64,000 bases of DNA from Saprospiraceae bacterium (GTDB taxonomy: Bacteria; Bacteroidota; Bacteroidia; Chitinophagales; Saprospiraceae): the NCBI GenBank assembly GCA_029263015.1, contig JAJCYI010000142.1, positions 1 through 64,000 on the forward strand, in the 5' to 3' direction. Shown here in pieces: positions 1 to 9,222 of this stretch. The first letter of the stretch is position 1. Each line of letters opens with the position of its first letter. The notes under the pieces were generated by a model. That model was not told the origin of the DNA. It did no database searches and saw nothing but the letters and a program-made list of their open reading frames with translations. The translations under genes were made by a program, and so were the position numbers.

Positions 1-1
1 T

Positions 2-802
2 TCCACCTTTTCGCCGGACGGCACACGGTATGTCAGGTACGACCGTATCAACCAGGCCCTGCTGTACAGCTTCGACCGTTCCACGGGCCAGCTAAGCAAC
101 CTGGTGCAACTGGAGGCGGACACCACCTTCGAGGGCTACGACGGCTCCATCGCCTTTTCGCCCTCGGGGCGTTTCCTGTACGTCAACTCCACGCTGCGGC
201 TGTACCAGTTCGACCTGGAGGCCTCCGACATCCAAGCCTCCCGGATGCTGCTCGGCGAGTACGACGGCTTCCTCTACAAGGACATCTTCCCTGCCGACTT
301 CGGCCTGATGCAGCTGGCGCCGGACTGCCGGATCTACTTCCCCACCCGCAGTTCCACGCCGTTCTACCACGTCATCAACTTCCCCGACCGCAAGGGGCCG
401 GAGTGCGGTTTTGTGCAGCGGGGCCTACCGCTCATCGCCACCAACATTGCCTCCATCCCCAACTTCCCCAACTACCGCCTCGGCACGGGCTTTCCCGTGT
501 GCGACAGCACCATACAGCTGGTCGTCAGCAGCGTGCAGGTGCCGCACCCGCAGCGCCGGGTGGCCGTCTTCCCCAACCCTGCCAGCAGTTATGCCACCAT
601 CGAAATGCCGCAGCCGCTCACCACCGATAGCAGGTGGTCACTGTACAGCGCCGTGGGGCAGCGGGTGCTCTCGCAAAAACTTGGAAAAGGGCAGGTGCGG
701 TACAATGTCCCGCTGGCAGGTGTGCCACCGGGGCTGTACTTTTGGGAGGTACGCTTGGAGGGTGTGGGGCTGGGGAGCGGGAAGCTGGTCGTTTCGGAAT
801 GA
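2..802 (+). CDS. T9SS-sorted secreted protein with beta-propeller-like repeats, 5' end missing
   Basis: The reading frame is open from the window edge, so the N-terminus and any signal peptide lie outside. The visible part has repeated blades of the form FSPDGTRYVRYD and FSPSGRFLYV, as in WD40/PD40 or lactonase-like propellers. The last 80 or so residues (from VAVFPNPASSYATIEM to KLVVSE) are a typical type A T9SS C-terminal sorting domain: FPNPA, GQRVL, PPGLYFWEV. The protein should be exported by the Por/type IX system and held at the cell surface or released. The DNA is clearly more GC-rich, by eye, than the genes that follow. The propeller call is from motif resemblance only; the sorting domain is secure. 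Confidence 0.8.
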   Translation, partial: STFSPDGTRYVRYDRINQALLYSFDRSTGQLSNLVQLEADTTFEGYDGSIAFSPSGRFLYVNSTLRLYQFDLEASDIQASRMLLGEYDGFLYKDIFPADFGLMQLAPDCRIYFPTRSSTPFYHVINFPDRKGPECGFVQRGLPLIATNIASIPNFPNYRLGTGFPVCDSTIQLVVSSVQVPHPQRRVAVFPNPASSYATIEMPQPLTTDSRWSLYSAVGQRVLSQKLGKGQVRYNVPLAGVPPGLYFWEVRLEGVGLGSGKLVVSE

Positions 803-814
803 AAAACAGGAGCA

Positions 815-847
815 AGAAGCGACACTTTTCCAAAAAGCGTCGCTTCT
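815..847. repeat. 33-base palindromic repeat, copy 1 of 3
   Basis: Imperfect hairpin with arms of the AGAAGCGWCRCTTTT kind and a short CC-containing loop, 13 bases after the first gene's stop. The same 33-base unit recurs at 20292-20324 and 31292-31324. It could act as a terminator here, but its spread suggests a REP-like dispersed palindrome. Confidence 0.7.
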
Positions 848-949
848 ATGTCTGGTGGGGGTAATTTTTCAGATAAATATTTCTTGATTTTATAAAAATG
901 GCTATATATTCGTGACTGAGAGAAATACGTTTAGGGAAGAGAAAACAAA

Positions 950-3304
950 ATGAGCAAACGACCATTATCCTATTTGGGCATTCAGTTATTGTTTTGGGCA
1001 TTGTTGCCCTGCCTTTCGTTATTGGCTCAGCAGCCCGATGCTGAACCGTTTTATATCCCCCCTCCATTACAAGTCGAGTTTGTTCCTAAAAATGGTTTTT
1101 ATACTGATTCCATCGACGTGCAATTGCTTGCCCCAGGGGCTAAGGTTTATTTCACGACCGACGGCACGGAACCACGACCCATTTCGGCGCACCGTTTTAC
1201 TACCCCGCTGAGGGTCACACGGACGACGGCAATCAGAGCCATCGCATTGATGAAAGGCGAAATAAGCCATGTTTTTTCGGCTACTTATTTTATTGATGAA
1301 CCTGAACCAACTTTCCCGGTTGTTTCTGTTTCGGTAACGCCTGCTTTGCTTTTCGATCCGGTGATGGGTTTGTTTAGGAAAGGGACGAATGCGGTTGATT
1401 CGCTGTGGTACCTGCCAGGTGCCAACTTTTGGAGCCACCAGGAGCTGGTTTCCAATTTTGAATTTTTTGAAACGGACGGTAGGTCTGTCTGGGAGAATGA
1501 AACTGGGTTGCGGTTGTTTGGTGGCATGAGCCGGCTTTCCAGGCAAAAGTCTCTGAGCATCACTGCTCGGTCGCGGTATGGCGACAAGCGCATCCGACAC
1601 AAGGTTTTTGGAAAAAAAGGATTAAAAAAGTACAAGTCACTGGTGCTCCGCAACAGCGGTAGCGACTTTGGGGGTACCCATTTCCGAGATGCTCTTATGA
1701 CTCACCTGGTGAAAAGCTGGGACCTTGATGTACAAGACTACCGCCCTTCGCAAGTTTATATTAATGGAAAATACTGGGGCGTTTACAACCTTCGAGAAAA
1801 GATAAATCGCTATTTTATACAATCTCACCACGATGTGGACAAAGATAGCCTTGATCTGATCGAGCACCGCTTGACCCGCAAGAATGGCCGCACCGATAAT
1901 TATCGGGAATTGCTCCGTTTCCTGAAAAAAAACGACCTGTCGCGCTCCGCTAATTATGCCTATGTCAAGTCACAAATGGAAGTAGGGAATTTCATGGACT
2001 TCCAAATTGCCCAGATCTATTTCGACAACCAGGACGCTGGCGGCAATATCCGTTTTTGGCGGCCACAGACCCCCAATGGCCGCTGGCGCTGGATCCTGTA
2101 CGATACAGACTGGGGCTTTGGTCTCAACGATAGTAAAGCATACCGAAACAACAGCCTCGATTTCCATACCGATCCTAATGGCCCCAGGTGGCCCAATCCG
2201 CCTTGGAGTACTCTTATTTTGCGTAAACTATTGAAGAACAGGGACTTCGAGCGGGAGTTTGTTACCCGTTTTTGTGATTACCTGAACGAAGACCTCGAAG
2301 AAGTTCATGTGCTTGCCACGATTGATAAATTCTATAATAAACTGCTCCCCGAAATCCCGCGGCACCTTGACAGGTGGCGTCTTGACAAGGAAAAGTGGGA
2401 AGGGGACGTGGAAACTTTGAGGACTTTTGCCAATGCGCGCCCAAGATATATTCGAAAATTTTTGAAGGACAAATTCGACATTGGTGAGGAACGAACCATC
2501 AACATACAGGTCGGGGATGGAGGGAAAGTAGTGGTGAATAGCCGCATAAAATCGAGGGAACATTTTACGGGGAAATATTTTGAAAAAATACCGTTGCGGC
2601 TGCTCGCCAAACCTGACCTCGGTTATCGTTTTGTACGCTGGGAAGGGGAGGGCATTGATTCCGAATCGCCTGAATTACTGCTGGAACTGACCCCCCCGAT
2701 CTTAGACTTGTGGTGTGTTTTTGAAAGGTTCGAACATCCGCTGGCCGGGAAGGTCATCATCAACGAACTCAGCTGCAACAACAAAAAAAGCCAAGACTGG
2801 ATAGAAATTTATAACTCAACCAAAGAACGGATCAACCTGAAAGGCTGGGTGCTGACCGATCGTAAAAATGAATTTGTTTTTCCGAATTATACCCTTCCTC
2901 CAAAAGGCTATGTCGTGATATGTGAAGACTCGGTAAGATTCCTGAAAGTACACCCTCAAGTGCAAAGCTTGATCGGTGGCCTTAATTTCGGATTGAACAA
3001 ACGGTATGAAGTAATCCAGCTATTTTCACCCGAAACGGCTGCGGTGGATAGCTTGGCTTATGAGTTGGAACCAATGGACAGCGTTTTTTCTTTTGACCTG
3101 TTGCTGCCAGCGCTCGACAATGGCGACCAAGGGAATTGGGAAATTGTGATGGGCAGCGGTTCTCCAGGTGCGGCCAATCAATATTATTTGACCAGCAGCA
3201 TACAAGCGAGACGGGATCTTTGGATGCAGATCGGTGGGGCTTTGGGTGTTGTTTTCCTTTGCCTGATATTTCTGGTGCTGAGGGCGAAGGGTGTTTTCCT
3301 TTAA
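950..3304 (+). CDS. CotH kinase family protein with lamin-tail domain and C-terminal membrane anchor
   Basis: 784 residues. A signal peptide (residues 1-26, ending LSLLAQQ) is followed by a chitobiase-C-like domain with VYFTTDGTEP (about 40-115). A CotH-type domain spans about 130-510; RWRWILYDTDWGFGL is the family's metal-binding hallmark. A lamin-tail domain is near 625-740 (KVIINELSCNN, DWIEIYNS). One hydrophobic helix lies at the extreme C-terminus (about 760-780). CotH proteins of spores are atypical protein kinases; the role of the bacteroidotal secreted forms is not established, and substrates cannot be read from sequence. There is no T9SS domain: the terminal helix probably anchors it. 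Monocistronic by layout, ending in the large palindrome at 3304. Confidence 0.85.
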   Translation: MSKRPLSYLGIQLLFWALLPCLSLLAQQPDAEPFYIPPPLQVEFVPKNGFYTDSIDVQLLAPGAKVYFTTDGTEPRPISAHRFTTPLRVTRTTAIRAIALMKGEISHVFSATYFIDEPEPTFPVVSVSVTPALLFDPVMGLFRKGTNAVDSLWYLPGANFWSHQELVSNFEFFETDGRSVWENETGLRLFGGMSRLSRQKSLSITARSRYGDKRIRHKVFGKKGLKKYKSLVLRNSGSDFGGTHFRDALMTHLVKSWDLDVQDYRPSQVYINGKYWGVYNLREKINRYFIQSHHDVDKDSLDLIEHRLTRKNGRTDNYRELLRFLKKNDLSRSANYAYVKSQMEVGNFMDFQIAQIYFDNQDAGGNIRFWRPQTPNGRWRWILYDTDWGFGLNDSKAYRNNSLDFHTDPNGPRWPNPPWSTLILRKLLKNRDFEREFVTRFCDYLNEDLEEVHVLATIDKFYNKLLPEIPRHLDRWRLDKEKWEGDVETLRTFANARPRYIRKFLKDKFDIGEERTINIQVGDGGKVVVNSRIKSREHFTGKYFEKIPLRLLAKPDLGYRFVRWEGEGIDSESPELLLELTPPILDLWCVFERFEHPLAGKVIINELSCNNKKSQDWIEIYNSTKERINLKGWVLTDRKNEFVFPNYTLPPKGYVVICEDSVRFLKVHPQVQSLIGGLNFGLNKRYEVIQLFSPETAAVDSLAYELEPMDSVFSFDLLLPALDNGDQGNWEIVMGSGSPGAANQYYLTSSIQARRDLWMQIGGALGVVFLCLIFLVLRAKGVFL

Positions 3305-3387
3305 GACCTGTCAGGTTGTTTTTTTTATATATGTTGAGGGGGATTAATCCCCCTCAACATATATAAAAAAAACAACCTGACAGGTCT
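3304..3387. repeat. Perfect 84-base palindrome between convergent genes
   Basis: Two 42-base arms are exact reverse complements with no spacer, centred between 3345 and 3346. Each arm contains AGACCTGTCAGGTTG, a run of eight T, an ATATATG segment and GAGGGGGATT. It starts at the last base of the CotH stop codon region and ends 13 bases before the stop of the kinase gene on the other strand. It could serve as a bidirectional terminator, the T run lying within the arm. Confidence 0.9.
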
Positions 3388-3400
3388 GCGCAAGCAAACA

Positions 3401-4243
3401 TCAATTCCTGCCACCATGAAATTCCACCAGTCCCTCCATGGGTTCTTTCAAAAACAAACCAGTCTGAATGCCATGTTCAAGTGCCAACTCACAGATGAGT
3501 TCCTGAAAGCCAAAGGCAACTGAACCAGTAAAATGAATAGGCAAGGAACCCTTGCGATAGTAGGGCAATACCATTAGGTCAAAGAATCGGGAAAAATGTT
3601 CATGGAGTAAAGTGGTCATATAAGGCTGGTTCCTATGGTCGTTCGCAAAACGAGCAAACGAAGCCAAAAAGCGACTCGGCATTTGACCCTGATACACTTC
3701 ATCAATTATTTTTTGCTCATCTAATTCAAAAATCTCCACCATCTTCGATTTAATTTGTGACGGTATTTTATCGTATAAAAAATCGATGACGAGTTGTTTT
3801 CCGAGCGCTGCACCACTGCCAGCATCACCAATAATGTAACCATAGCCCCGCCTGTTTTCCACTATTTTTTTTCCATCATAAAAGCAAGTATTCGACCCGG
3901 TGCCTAAGATGCAGGCAATTCCCTTTTTATCTCTACAAAGCGCTCTTGCAGCGGCGAGCAGGTCAGAATTGACCTCAATTTGTTTTGCATTGGGGAAATG
4001 TGCTTGCAGTATTCTTTTGATCTTTAATTTTTTGCTGTCGTTGTCACATCCTGTCCCGTAATAATAAATTTCACCGACACCCTCCGTGAGGGAAACAACA
4101 TGTTTTTCCAACAATTGCATAATGGAATCTTCGTCCATATAATAGGGACTGATTCCAGGACTGGTGATCCGGCTAACGATCTTACCATTTTGAACAAAAC
4201 ACCAGGCTGTTTTGGTAGCGCCACTATCTGCGATTAGTTTCAT
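3401..4243 (-). CDS. BadF/BadG-type N-acetylglucosamine/N-acetylmuramic acid kinase
   Basis: About 280 residues from the chosen ATG. The N-terminal phosphate loop (LIADSGATKTAWCF), the ILGTGSN motif and GYIIGDAGSGAALG mark the ASKHA-fold BadF/BcrA ATPase family, which includes GlcNAc kinases and the MurNAc/GlcNAc kinase MurK. It should phosphorylate an amino sugar with ATP in the cytoplasm. The longer open frame begins 19 codons upstream, but the ATG at 4243 overlaps the stop of the upstream amidase gene as ATGA and follows an AGGGAA ribosome site, so this start is preferred and translation is likely coupled. With murQ nearby, a role in making MurNAc-6-phosphate during peptidoglycan recycling is inferred. 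Confidence 0.85.
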   Translation of the reverse strand: MKLIADSGATKTAWCFVQNGKIVSRITSPGISPYYMDEDSIMQLLEKHVVSLTEGVGEIYYYGTGCDNDSKKLKIKRILQAHFPNAKQIEVNSDLLAAARALCRDKKGIACILGTGSNTCFYDGKKIVENRRGYGYIIGDAGSGAALGKQLVIDFLYDKIPSQIKSKMVEIFELDEQKIIDEVYQGQMPSRFLASFARFANDHRNQPYMTTLLHEHFSRFFDLMVLPYYRKGSLPIHFTGSVAFGFQELICELALEHGIQTGLFLKEPMEGLVEFHGGRN

Positions 4244-5892
4244 TTCCCTTTTACTATCTTTCTTACCGTCACTGCTTCCCCTTGCCGGATAAAGAGCCAA
4301 TACATTCCCGAAGGCAGTCCGCTCAGGTCAAGTGAAAATCCAGCTTGTTCTTTTGGTTTTTCAACAGCTTCCCCGATTAGGACGGTCCTTGAGAGTGCAT
4401 CCACAAGCTGGAGGGAAATCGGGAGGGTCAAGCCATTTTCCACCATCCCGTTCAATTCCCCGTTGGTGGGGTTGGGAAATAGTTGAACAGTCTGGTCATT
4501 CAAAAAAGCATTATGCACAGCAGTTGCACCAGTGCCGACCCATTCATCATTGCTATAAAAAGAATCGAGCGAATCCCGAACGGCTTTGACTCGGTAGAAA
4601 TAACCAGAATTGGGGAGAACAGTGTCGTCCTGATAACTTTCTGTATCAGGCGGAAGCGTCGCCAGAATGGCGTATTGATTGTTGAAAGTCATAGAACGTT
4701 CCAGCACATAGTTGTCCTCGTCAGTAGCGTTATCGTTCCAGGTCAGGTCAATTTGAGTCGGTGTAACTCCAAAGCCTTCCAAGTTGCTTGGGGCTGCCAC
4801 AGCTGAACTGCAATCATTTTCGATGAGATTAACCACAGCTTGTCGGATAGCTGGGACTTGGGGGTAAAATAAATCGCCGGGACAGACAGTAGAACACCCA
4901 TCTCTGTGTCCAACAATATTGGGAAGAGTTAGGCCGGAGGGTGAGTGCCAAGCCATGCCCAACGGGTCAATGTCTTTGTCACAAACTTTCCAAGAGAGTA
5001 ATGCAGCGAGCGTGTTTTTTGCAAGGTCAGTGGGTTCGGCGTTAGTAAAATCTCCAATCACGGCAGTACCCATAGTATAGGTGTTCTGGCCGCAGAAATG
5101 AGCGCCGAGCACGTTGTCCCCTCGACCCTGATAAAGTACACCATTGGGGTCGATGAGCCAGTTGTAGCCAATGTCGCTCCAGCCGTTATTATTCACGTGG
5201 AAATCCCAAATAGCCCGCACCACGGCTGACCAATCATTTGCTGTATTTGAAGTTGCGGTATGGTGAATAATGAGGTGGGTAACATTGGTTGAGGCAGGGT
5301 TTGGGTTGGGTGGACAATCTCCGGTCGGACACCAATCTTCCCGGGCCTGGTGTGCTGGCTGGGGGCATTGGCAGAGGGAGCGATTATTTATCCCATTGTC
5401 GGAGGAGCCTGTTGATTGTGAAACGCCAGGATTGTAAAAATGGAGTTGCACTTGTTCTGGCAGACAGCTGCTAATAGGGAGTATCGTTTTGATTTCCAAC
5501 GAGTTATAATTATTTTCCAAAAACATCAAAGTACTGACTGCTCGGTACGCATCTGTTTTTCCGTGGGGGTCGGTTTCGAGAAGTTGCCATGCGTCCCATG
5601 CATCTTTTCCTGTTTTAAAGCGGACAAAAAACTGCGCTTTTTCCACGGGACAATTTTCAATAACCCAGTTGGCAGAAAATGCCAAAAATGCCGACGGGCC
5701 TTTTTGGAGGGGCATTTCAAAAGGTATGGTGTACTGCGGCAAACCTTTATTAGAAGTGGTTGGCGTAAACGATTGGAAATCTGATTTTTGGATATGCAAA
5801 ATAGCCCGCTGGGACGAAGTGTTTTCAGGCTGGCCAAAAGCCATGGACATACAAACAATTGCCAAAAGACTGAGAAGGATAATTTTTTTCAT
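4240..5892 (-). CDS. Secreted N-acetylmuramoyl-L-alanine amidase (PGRP/amidase_2) with T9SS sorting domain
   Basis: 550 residues. Signal peptide 1-20 (ends SMAFGQ), then a beta-rich N-terminal region, then a PGRP/amidase_2 domain about 190-355: LIIHHTA supplies the first zinc histidine, IGYNWLID, GAH and NIVGHRDG follow, and CSTVCPGD gives the last histidine/cysteine-type ligands and conserved cysteines. A fibronectin III domain covers about 365-450 and a T9SS sorting domain the last 80 residues (VQLFPNPTNG to RKIVKGK). It should cut the amide between MurNAc and the stem peptide outside the cytoplasm. It sits between murQ and the amino-sugar kinase on the same strand, linking extracellular wall hydrolysis to recycling of the released sugars. 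Confidence 0.9.
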   Translation of the reverse strand: MKKIILLSLLAIVCMSMAFGQPENTSSQRAILHIQKSDFQSFTPTTSNKGLPQYTIPFEMPLQKGPSAFLAFSANWVIENCPVEKAQFFVRFKTGKDAWDAWQLLETDPHGKTDAYRAVSTLMFLENNYNSLEIKTILPISSCLPEQVQLHFYNPGVSQSTGSSDNGINNRSLCQCPQPAHQAREDWCPTGDCPPNPNPASTNVTHLIIHHTATSNTANDWSAVVRAIWDFHVNNNGWSDIGYNWLIDPNGVLYQGRGDNVLGAHFCGQNTYTMGTAVIGDFTNAEPTDLAKNTLAALLSWKVCDKDIDPLGMAWHSPSGLTLPNIVGHRDGCSTVCPGDLFYPQVPAIRQAVVNLIENDCSSAVAAPSNLEGFGVTPTQIDLTWNDNATDEDNYVLERSMTFNNQYAILATLPPDTESYQDDTVLPNSGYFYRVKAVRDSLDSFYSNDEWVGTGATAVHNAFLNDQTVQLFPNPTNGELNGMVENGLTLPISLQLVDALSRTVLIGEAVEKPKEQAGFSLDLSGLPSGMYWLFIRQGEAVTVRKIVKGK

Positions 5893-6032
5893 GATGTTTG
5901 GTTGGAATTTTTTTTAGAGGTCAGAATCCTCACTCCTCTCTTCTAACACTTTAGGCAAATAACCTCGTCAAAATGTCCAATTTATTAGTTTAATCTGCCT
6001 AAAGATAATTGCATTTCATAGTAGGTCAACAT

Positions 6033-6845
6033 TTATTGCGTGTCAACATGTTCTTTCATTGCCATCCGGACACTTCCATGTTTCATCAATAAGCTGTGTG
6101 CGTCTTCGTAAGAAAGATGGAAAGCGTTTTTCAGGATTTTAGTGCCCCTGTCCACCAACTTATTATTGCTCAGTTGCATATCCACCATTTTATTGTCCAT
6201 GATTCTGCCCATGCCGATCATTACCGTAGTGCTAATCATATTCAGCACCAGTTTTTGTGCGGTGCCAGCTTTCATGCGGGTGCTTCCAGTGACGAATTCT
6301 GGGCCTGTTATCACTTCAATCGGGTAGTCGGCATATTGACTGACTGGTGCTTTGGGGTTACAGGTGATACAGCCTGTAATAATACTGTGTTCTTGGCAAG
6401 ATTTCAAACCTCCTATTACATAAGGTGTGGTACCTGATGCAGCAATGCCCACCACGACATCCTGGGAATTGATATAATGTTTATTCAGGTCTTCCCAAGC
6501 TTGAGTAATACTGTCTTCTGCAAACTCGACCGCTTTGCGGATGGCGCCATCCCCTCCAGCTATTAAGCCGATGACCCAATTGTCGGGTACACCATAAGTA
6601 GGCGGACATTCAGATGCATCGAGGATGCCAAGCCTACCACTGGTACCGGCACCAATGTAAAACAACCTGCCTCCTTCTTTCATTTTTGAGACAATGGATT
6701 TCACCAAGGGCGCTATTTGTGGGATCGTTTCTTCAACAGCAAGCGCAACGGTCTTGTCCTCCTTGTTGATGTTCTTCAGCAAGTCCTCGACAGGCATTTT
6801 TTCGAGATGGCGGTATGGAGATGGTTGTTCAGTAATGTTATTCAT
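6033..6845 (-). CDS. murQ: N-acetylmuramic acid 6-phosphate etherase
   Basis: 270 residues, somewhat shorter than the roughly 300 of many MurQ proteins. It has the SIS-fold signature GAGTSGRLGILDASE, the IAGGDGAIRKAVE segment carrying a catalytic acid, and the family signature EFVTGSTRMKAGTAQK. It cleaves the lactyl ether of MurNAc-6-phosphate to give GlcNAc-6-phosphate and D-lactate in the cytoplasm. First gene of a minus-strand cluster followed by the amidase (140-base gap) and kinase, matching a cell-wall recycling unit. No MurR-like regulator is adjacent. Confidence 0.95.
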   Translation of the reverse strand: MNNITEQPSPYRHLEKMPVEDLLKNINKEDKTVALAVEETIPQIAPLVKSIVSKMKEGGRLFYIGAGTSGRLGILDASECPPTYGVPDNWVIGLIAGGDGAIRKAVEFAEDSITQAWEDLNKHYINSQDVVVGIAASGTTPYVIGGLKSCQEHSIITGCITCNPKAPVSQYADYPIEVITGPEFVTGSTRMKAGTAQKLVLNMISTTVMIGMGRIMDNKMVDMQLSNNKLVDRGTKILKNAFHLSYEDAHSLLMKHGSVRMAMKEHVDTQ

Positions 6846-7079
6846 AAGCAGATATTTAAGTAGGGAACTTAAAAGTGTCGATTATTGAACGCTACCTACT
6901 TACACAAGATGCGGAGAGAAATAAAGATTATTATCCTTATCCAAATGCCGAAAGGGATAACAATACGCAAACGCCTCCAAATCCGTAATCACAGGATATG
7001 ATTTTTACCCTTATCCGACAGTAGGGCGAGAAAATAACACCGATATGCCTGCTGTTCCTGATGTATAAAGGAAAATTAT
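6846..7079. other. Intergenic region upstream of murQ
   Basis: AT-rich divergent spacer that should hold the murQ promoter. I see no convincing promoter pair, gene or RNA here. Confidence 0.4.
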
Positions 7080-7138
7080 ATTACATTGCTGCCCAGCAGA
7101 TTTTGTTCCATGCAAAATCTGCTGGGCAGCAATGTAAT
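7080..7138. repeat. Long hairpin, 26-base perfect arms
   Basis: Arms at 7080-7105 and 7113-7138 are exact reverse complements around a 7-base loop (TTCCATG). The stem contains GCTGCCCAGCAGATTTTG. It lies ten bases before the miniature element at 7148. Confidence 0.85.
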
Positions 7139-7147
7139 TACTTATCT

Positions 7148-7312
7148 TAGGAACTATGTAGAAATAGATTTACAAATTTTGAGTAGTTAATTTTGGTCTT
7201 AGTTTTTATTTTAAAAATAGGAGTTATATTGATATAGTGACCGTTTTTAAAGTAAAAAATAAGGGCAAAAGAAACAGTCAAAATTGTAAATTTATTTTTC
7301 CATAGTTCCTTA
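7148..7312. mobile_element. 165-base MITE-like element, copy 1
   Basis: Ends are inverted repeats of about 36 bases beginning AGGAACTATG (left) and, on the other strand, AGGAACTATGGA (right). The interior (TTAGTTTTT, GGAGTTAT, TTGATATAGTGAC, TTTTAAAGT) is shared with a second element of exactly the same length at 56066-56230. No coding capacity. A non-autonomous transposon remnant is the simplest reading; no target duplication was clear. Confidence 0.65.
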
Positions 7313-7369
7313 TCCTCTTCTGATAGATCAAGCTATCTGTGCGGAATAGGATATTAAAACAAAATTAGT

Positions 7370-9148
7370 ATGAAAAAACGTTACTTACCTTTTTTTCTAT
7401 TTATCACATTGTGCTTTATGGTGGCCTCAACTGTAAATGCCCAATTGACTTGCGATGCACCCAATGTCATTGTGGACGACAACCTAGATGGCTACGCAGA
7501 AGGCGCGCTGGGGCCACAAGCAGCACATTGGACCACTTGGAGCGGTAATGAAGGAGGGGCAGAGGATGGCGAAGTCACTTCTGAAAATGCCAATTCAGCC
7601 CCTAATAGCCTTAAAATAGTGGGAGAATCAGGTGGTGGTCCACAGGATGTCCTGCTGCTGTTGGGTGACAAGACACAAGGAATGTACGTGCTGGAATGGC
7701 AGATGTATGTTCCTGAAGGAGTAGCCGCCTATTACAACATCCAACATTCTGAAACTCCAGGTGACGAATGGGCCAACGAAATCATGTTCGAATCGGACGG
7801 CAGTGCGGCCCTCAATGCCGGTATCCAAGATGCGAGGGTCTTTTCCTACCCACAAGAAGAGTGGTTCAAAGTGCGCTATCTGATTGATCTGGACAACGAT
7901 CTGGCCTATCTTTGGGTAGCTGGGCGGTTCATATATTCTTGGCCTTTCAGTTGGCAGACCACCTCAATGGGCGGTACCAAAAGGCTTGGTTCTGTGGATT
8001 ATTTCCCCATTGACGACAACCATTGGTTTTACGTGGACGACATCTATTATGCCGAAGTTCCAGCAGCTGAGGCTGGGAAGTATTGCCATTCAGCCACCAC
8101 CATTGATGTTGGAACTCACACCATTGGAACTATTGATTGTTTCGGGGCGGGTTTCACGGTCAGGAGCGGAGGCCAGGGGCAAGCTGGTGCGTGGTACGCT
8201 TACACGCCTTCTGAAGATGGTGTTATTTCGTTGACTTCTTGTGGAAACGGAGGGGATTCGAGAGTTTGGATTTTTTCAGGAGGTTGCGAAAACCTGAACG
8301 TAGAAGGCGTTAACGATGACCTCTGCGGGATAAATATGGATGGCGAAGATGAATGGGCGTCGTACCGCGAAGCAATGGTGACCGCTGGCGAAACCTACTT
8401 TATCGTTTGGGACAATATTTGGGAAGATGGGAATTTTGATTTCACCCTTGACTTCACCACAGATGTGCCTGCTGACGGAGATTTTTGTGAAACTGCTATT
8501 GCCATAACTCCGGGTACTTATACCATTGATCAGATAAATGGGCATGCAACAGTGGCTGGGCCAAATATCAACCATACTGGTGCCAGTACGACCGCTTATG
8601 ATCAATCCGAATGGTATGCTTTCACTCCCGACGAAGATGGGATGATGACGGTTTCTTCTTGTGCACTAACAGACGAAGACACTCGCCTTTGGATTTATAC
8701 AGGAGATTGTGGCATTGAAAACATCCAATTGTTTGCCAATGACGATGATGGTTGTGGTTTGCAATCGTTGTTGATGGATATGGAAGTGGATGCAGGTACG
8801 ACCTATTATATCGAATGGGACAGTGAGACTTTGGATGCTCCTGGATTTGATTGGGAGTTGATTTTTGATCCTGCCACGGCCGTAACGGAAGAGGAGTTTC
8901 TTTCAGCCTTCACGCTCACTCCAAATCCAGCTTCCAATGCTGCTTTTGTCAATTATCGTTTTTCAGAATCAACAGACCTTACTATTCGCCTTATTAATAA
9001 TATTGGTCAACTGATCAGCACGCGTAAAATAAGCAGTACCCTCTCTGGCAGTGAGCGCTTTGATTTATCTGGGATTGCTTCGGGGATATACTCTGTGGTG
9101 ATGACTGATGGTGAAAATGTAACAACTCAGAGGCTTGTGGTGGAATAA
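7370..9148 (+). CDS. T9SS-sorted secreted protein with lectin-like domain and two PPC-like repeats
   Basis: 592 residues. Signal peptide 1-25 (VASTVNAQ). Residues about 30-230 look like a concanavalin/LamG-type beta-sandwich (VLEWQMYVPEG, WFKVRYLIDLDND). Two related repeats follow at about 236-365 and 370-495, each with WYAxTPxEDGxxxxxSC, a short RxWIxxGxC strand and AGxTYxIxWD; they resemble pre-peptidase C-terminal domains. The last 80 residues are a T9SS sorting domain (TLTPNPASNAAFVNY, SGIASGIYSVVM). No enzyme motif is evident. The 57-base spacer upstream follows a miniature element, which may contribute regulatory sequence. Confidence 0.85.
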   Translation: MKKRYLPFFLFITLCFMVASTVNAQLTCDAPNVIVDDNLDGYAEGALGPQAAHWTTWSGNEGGAEDGEVTSENANSAPNSLKIVGESGGGPQDVLLLLGDKTQGMYVLEWQMYVPEGVAAYYNIQHSETPGDEWANEIMFESDGSAALNAGIQDARVFSYPQEEWFKVRYLIDLDNDLAYLWVAGRFIYSWPFSWQTTSMGGTKRLGSVDYFPIDDNHWFYVDDIYYAEVPAAEAGKYCHSATTIDVGTHTIGTIDCFGAGFTVRSGGQGQAGAWYAYTPSEDGVISLTSCGNGGDSRVWIFSGGCENLNVEGVNDDLCGINMDGEDEWASYREAMVTAGETYFIVWDNIWEDGNFDFTLDFTTDVPADGDFCETAIAITPGTYTIDQINGHATVAGPNINHTGASTTAYDQSEWYAFTPDEDGMMTVSSCALTDEDTRLWIYTGDCGIENIQLFANDDDGCGLQSLLMDMEVDAGTTYYIEWDSETLDAPGFDWELIFDPATAVTEEEFLSAFTLTPNPASNAAFVNYRFSESTDLTIRLINNIGQLISTRKISSTLSGSERFDLSGIASGIYSVVMTDGENVTTQRLVVE

Positions 9149-9191
9149 GGATTTCATTCCGCAACTTTCTTTTAGTTTTATAATAAATGAT

Positions 9192-9222
9192 GAGGCGGTG
9201 TCTTTGGACACCGCCTTCTTTT
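9192..9222 (+). terminator. Rho-independent terminator after the 592-residue T9SS gene
   Basis: Stem AGGCGGTGTC / GACACCGCCT with loop TTTG, followed by TCTTTT, 44 bases after the stop codon. Confidence 0.8.
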
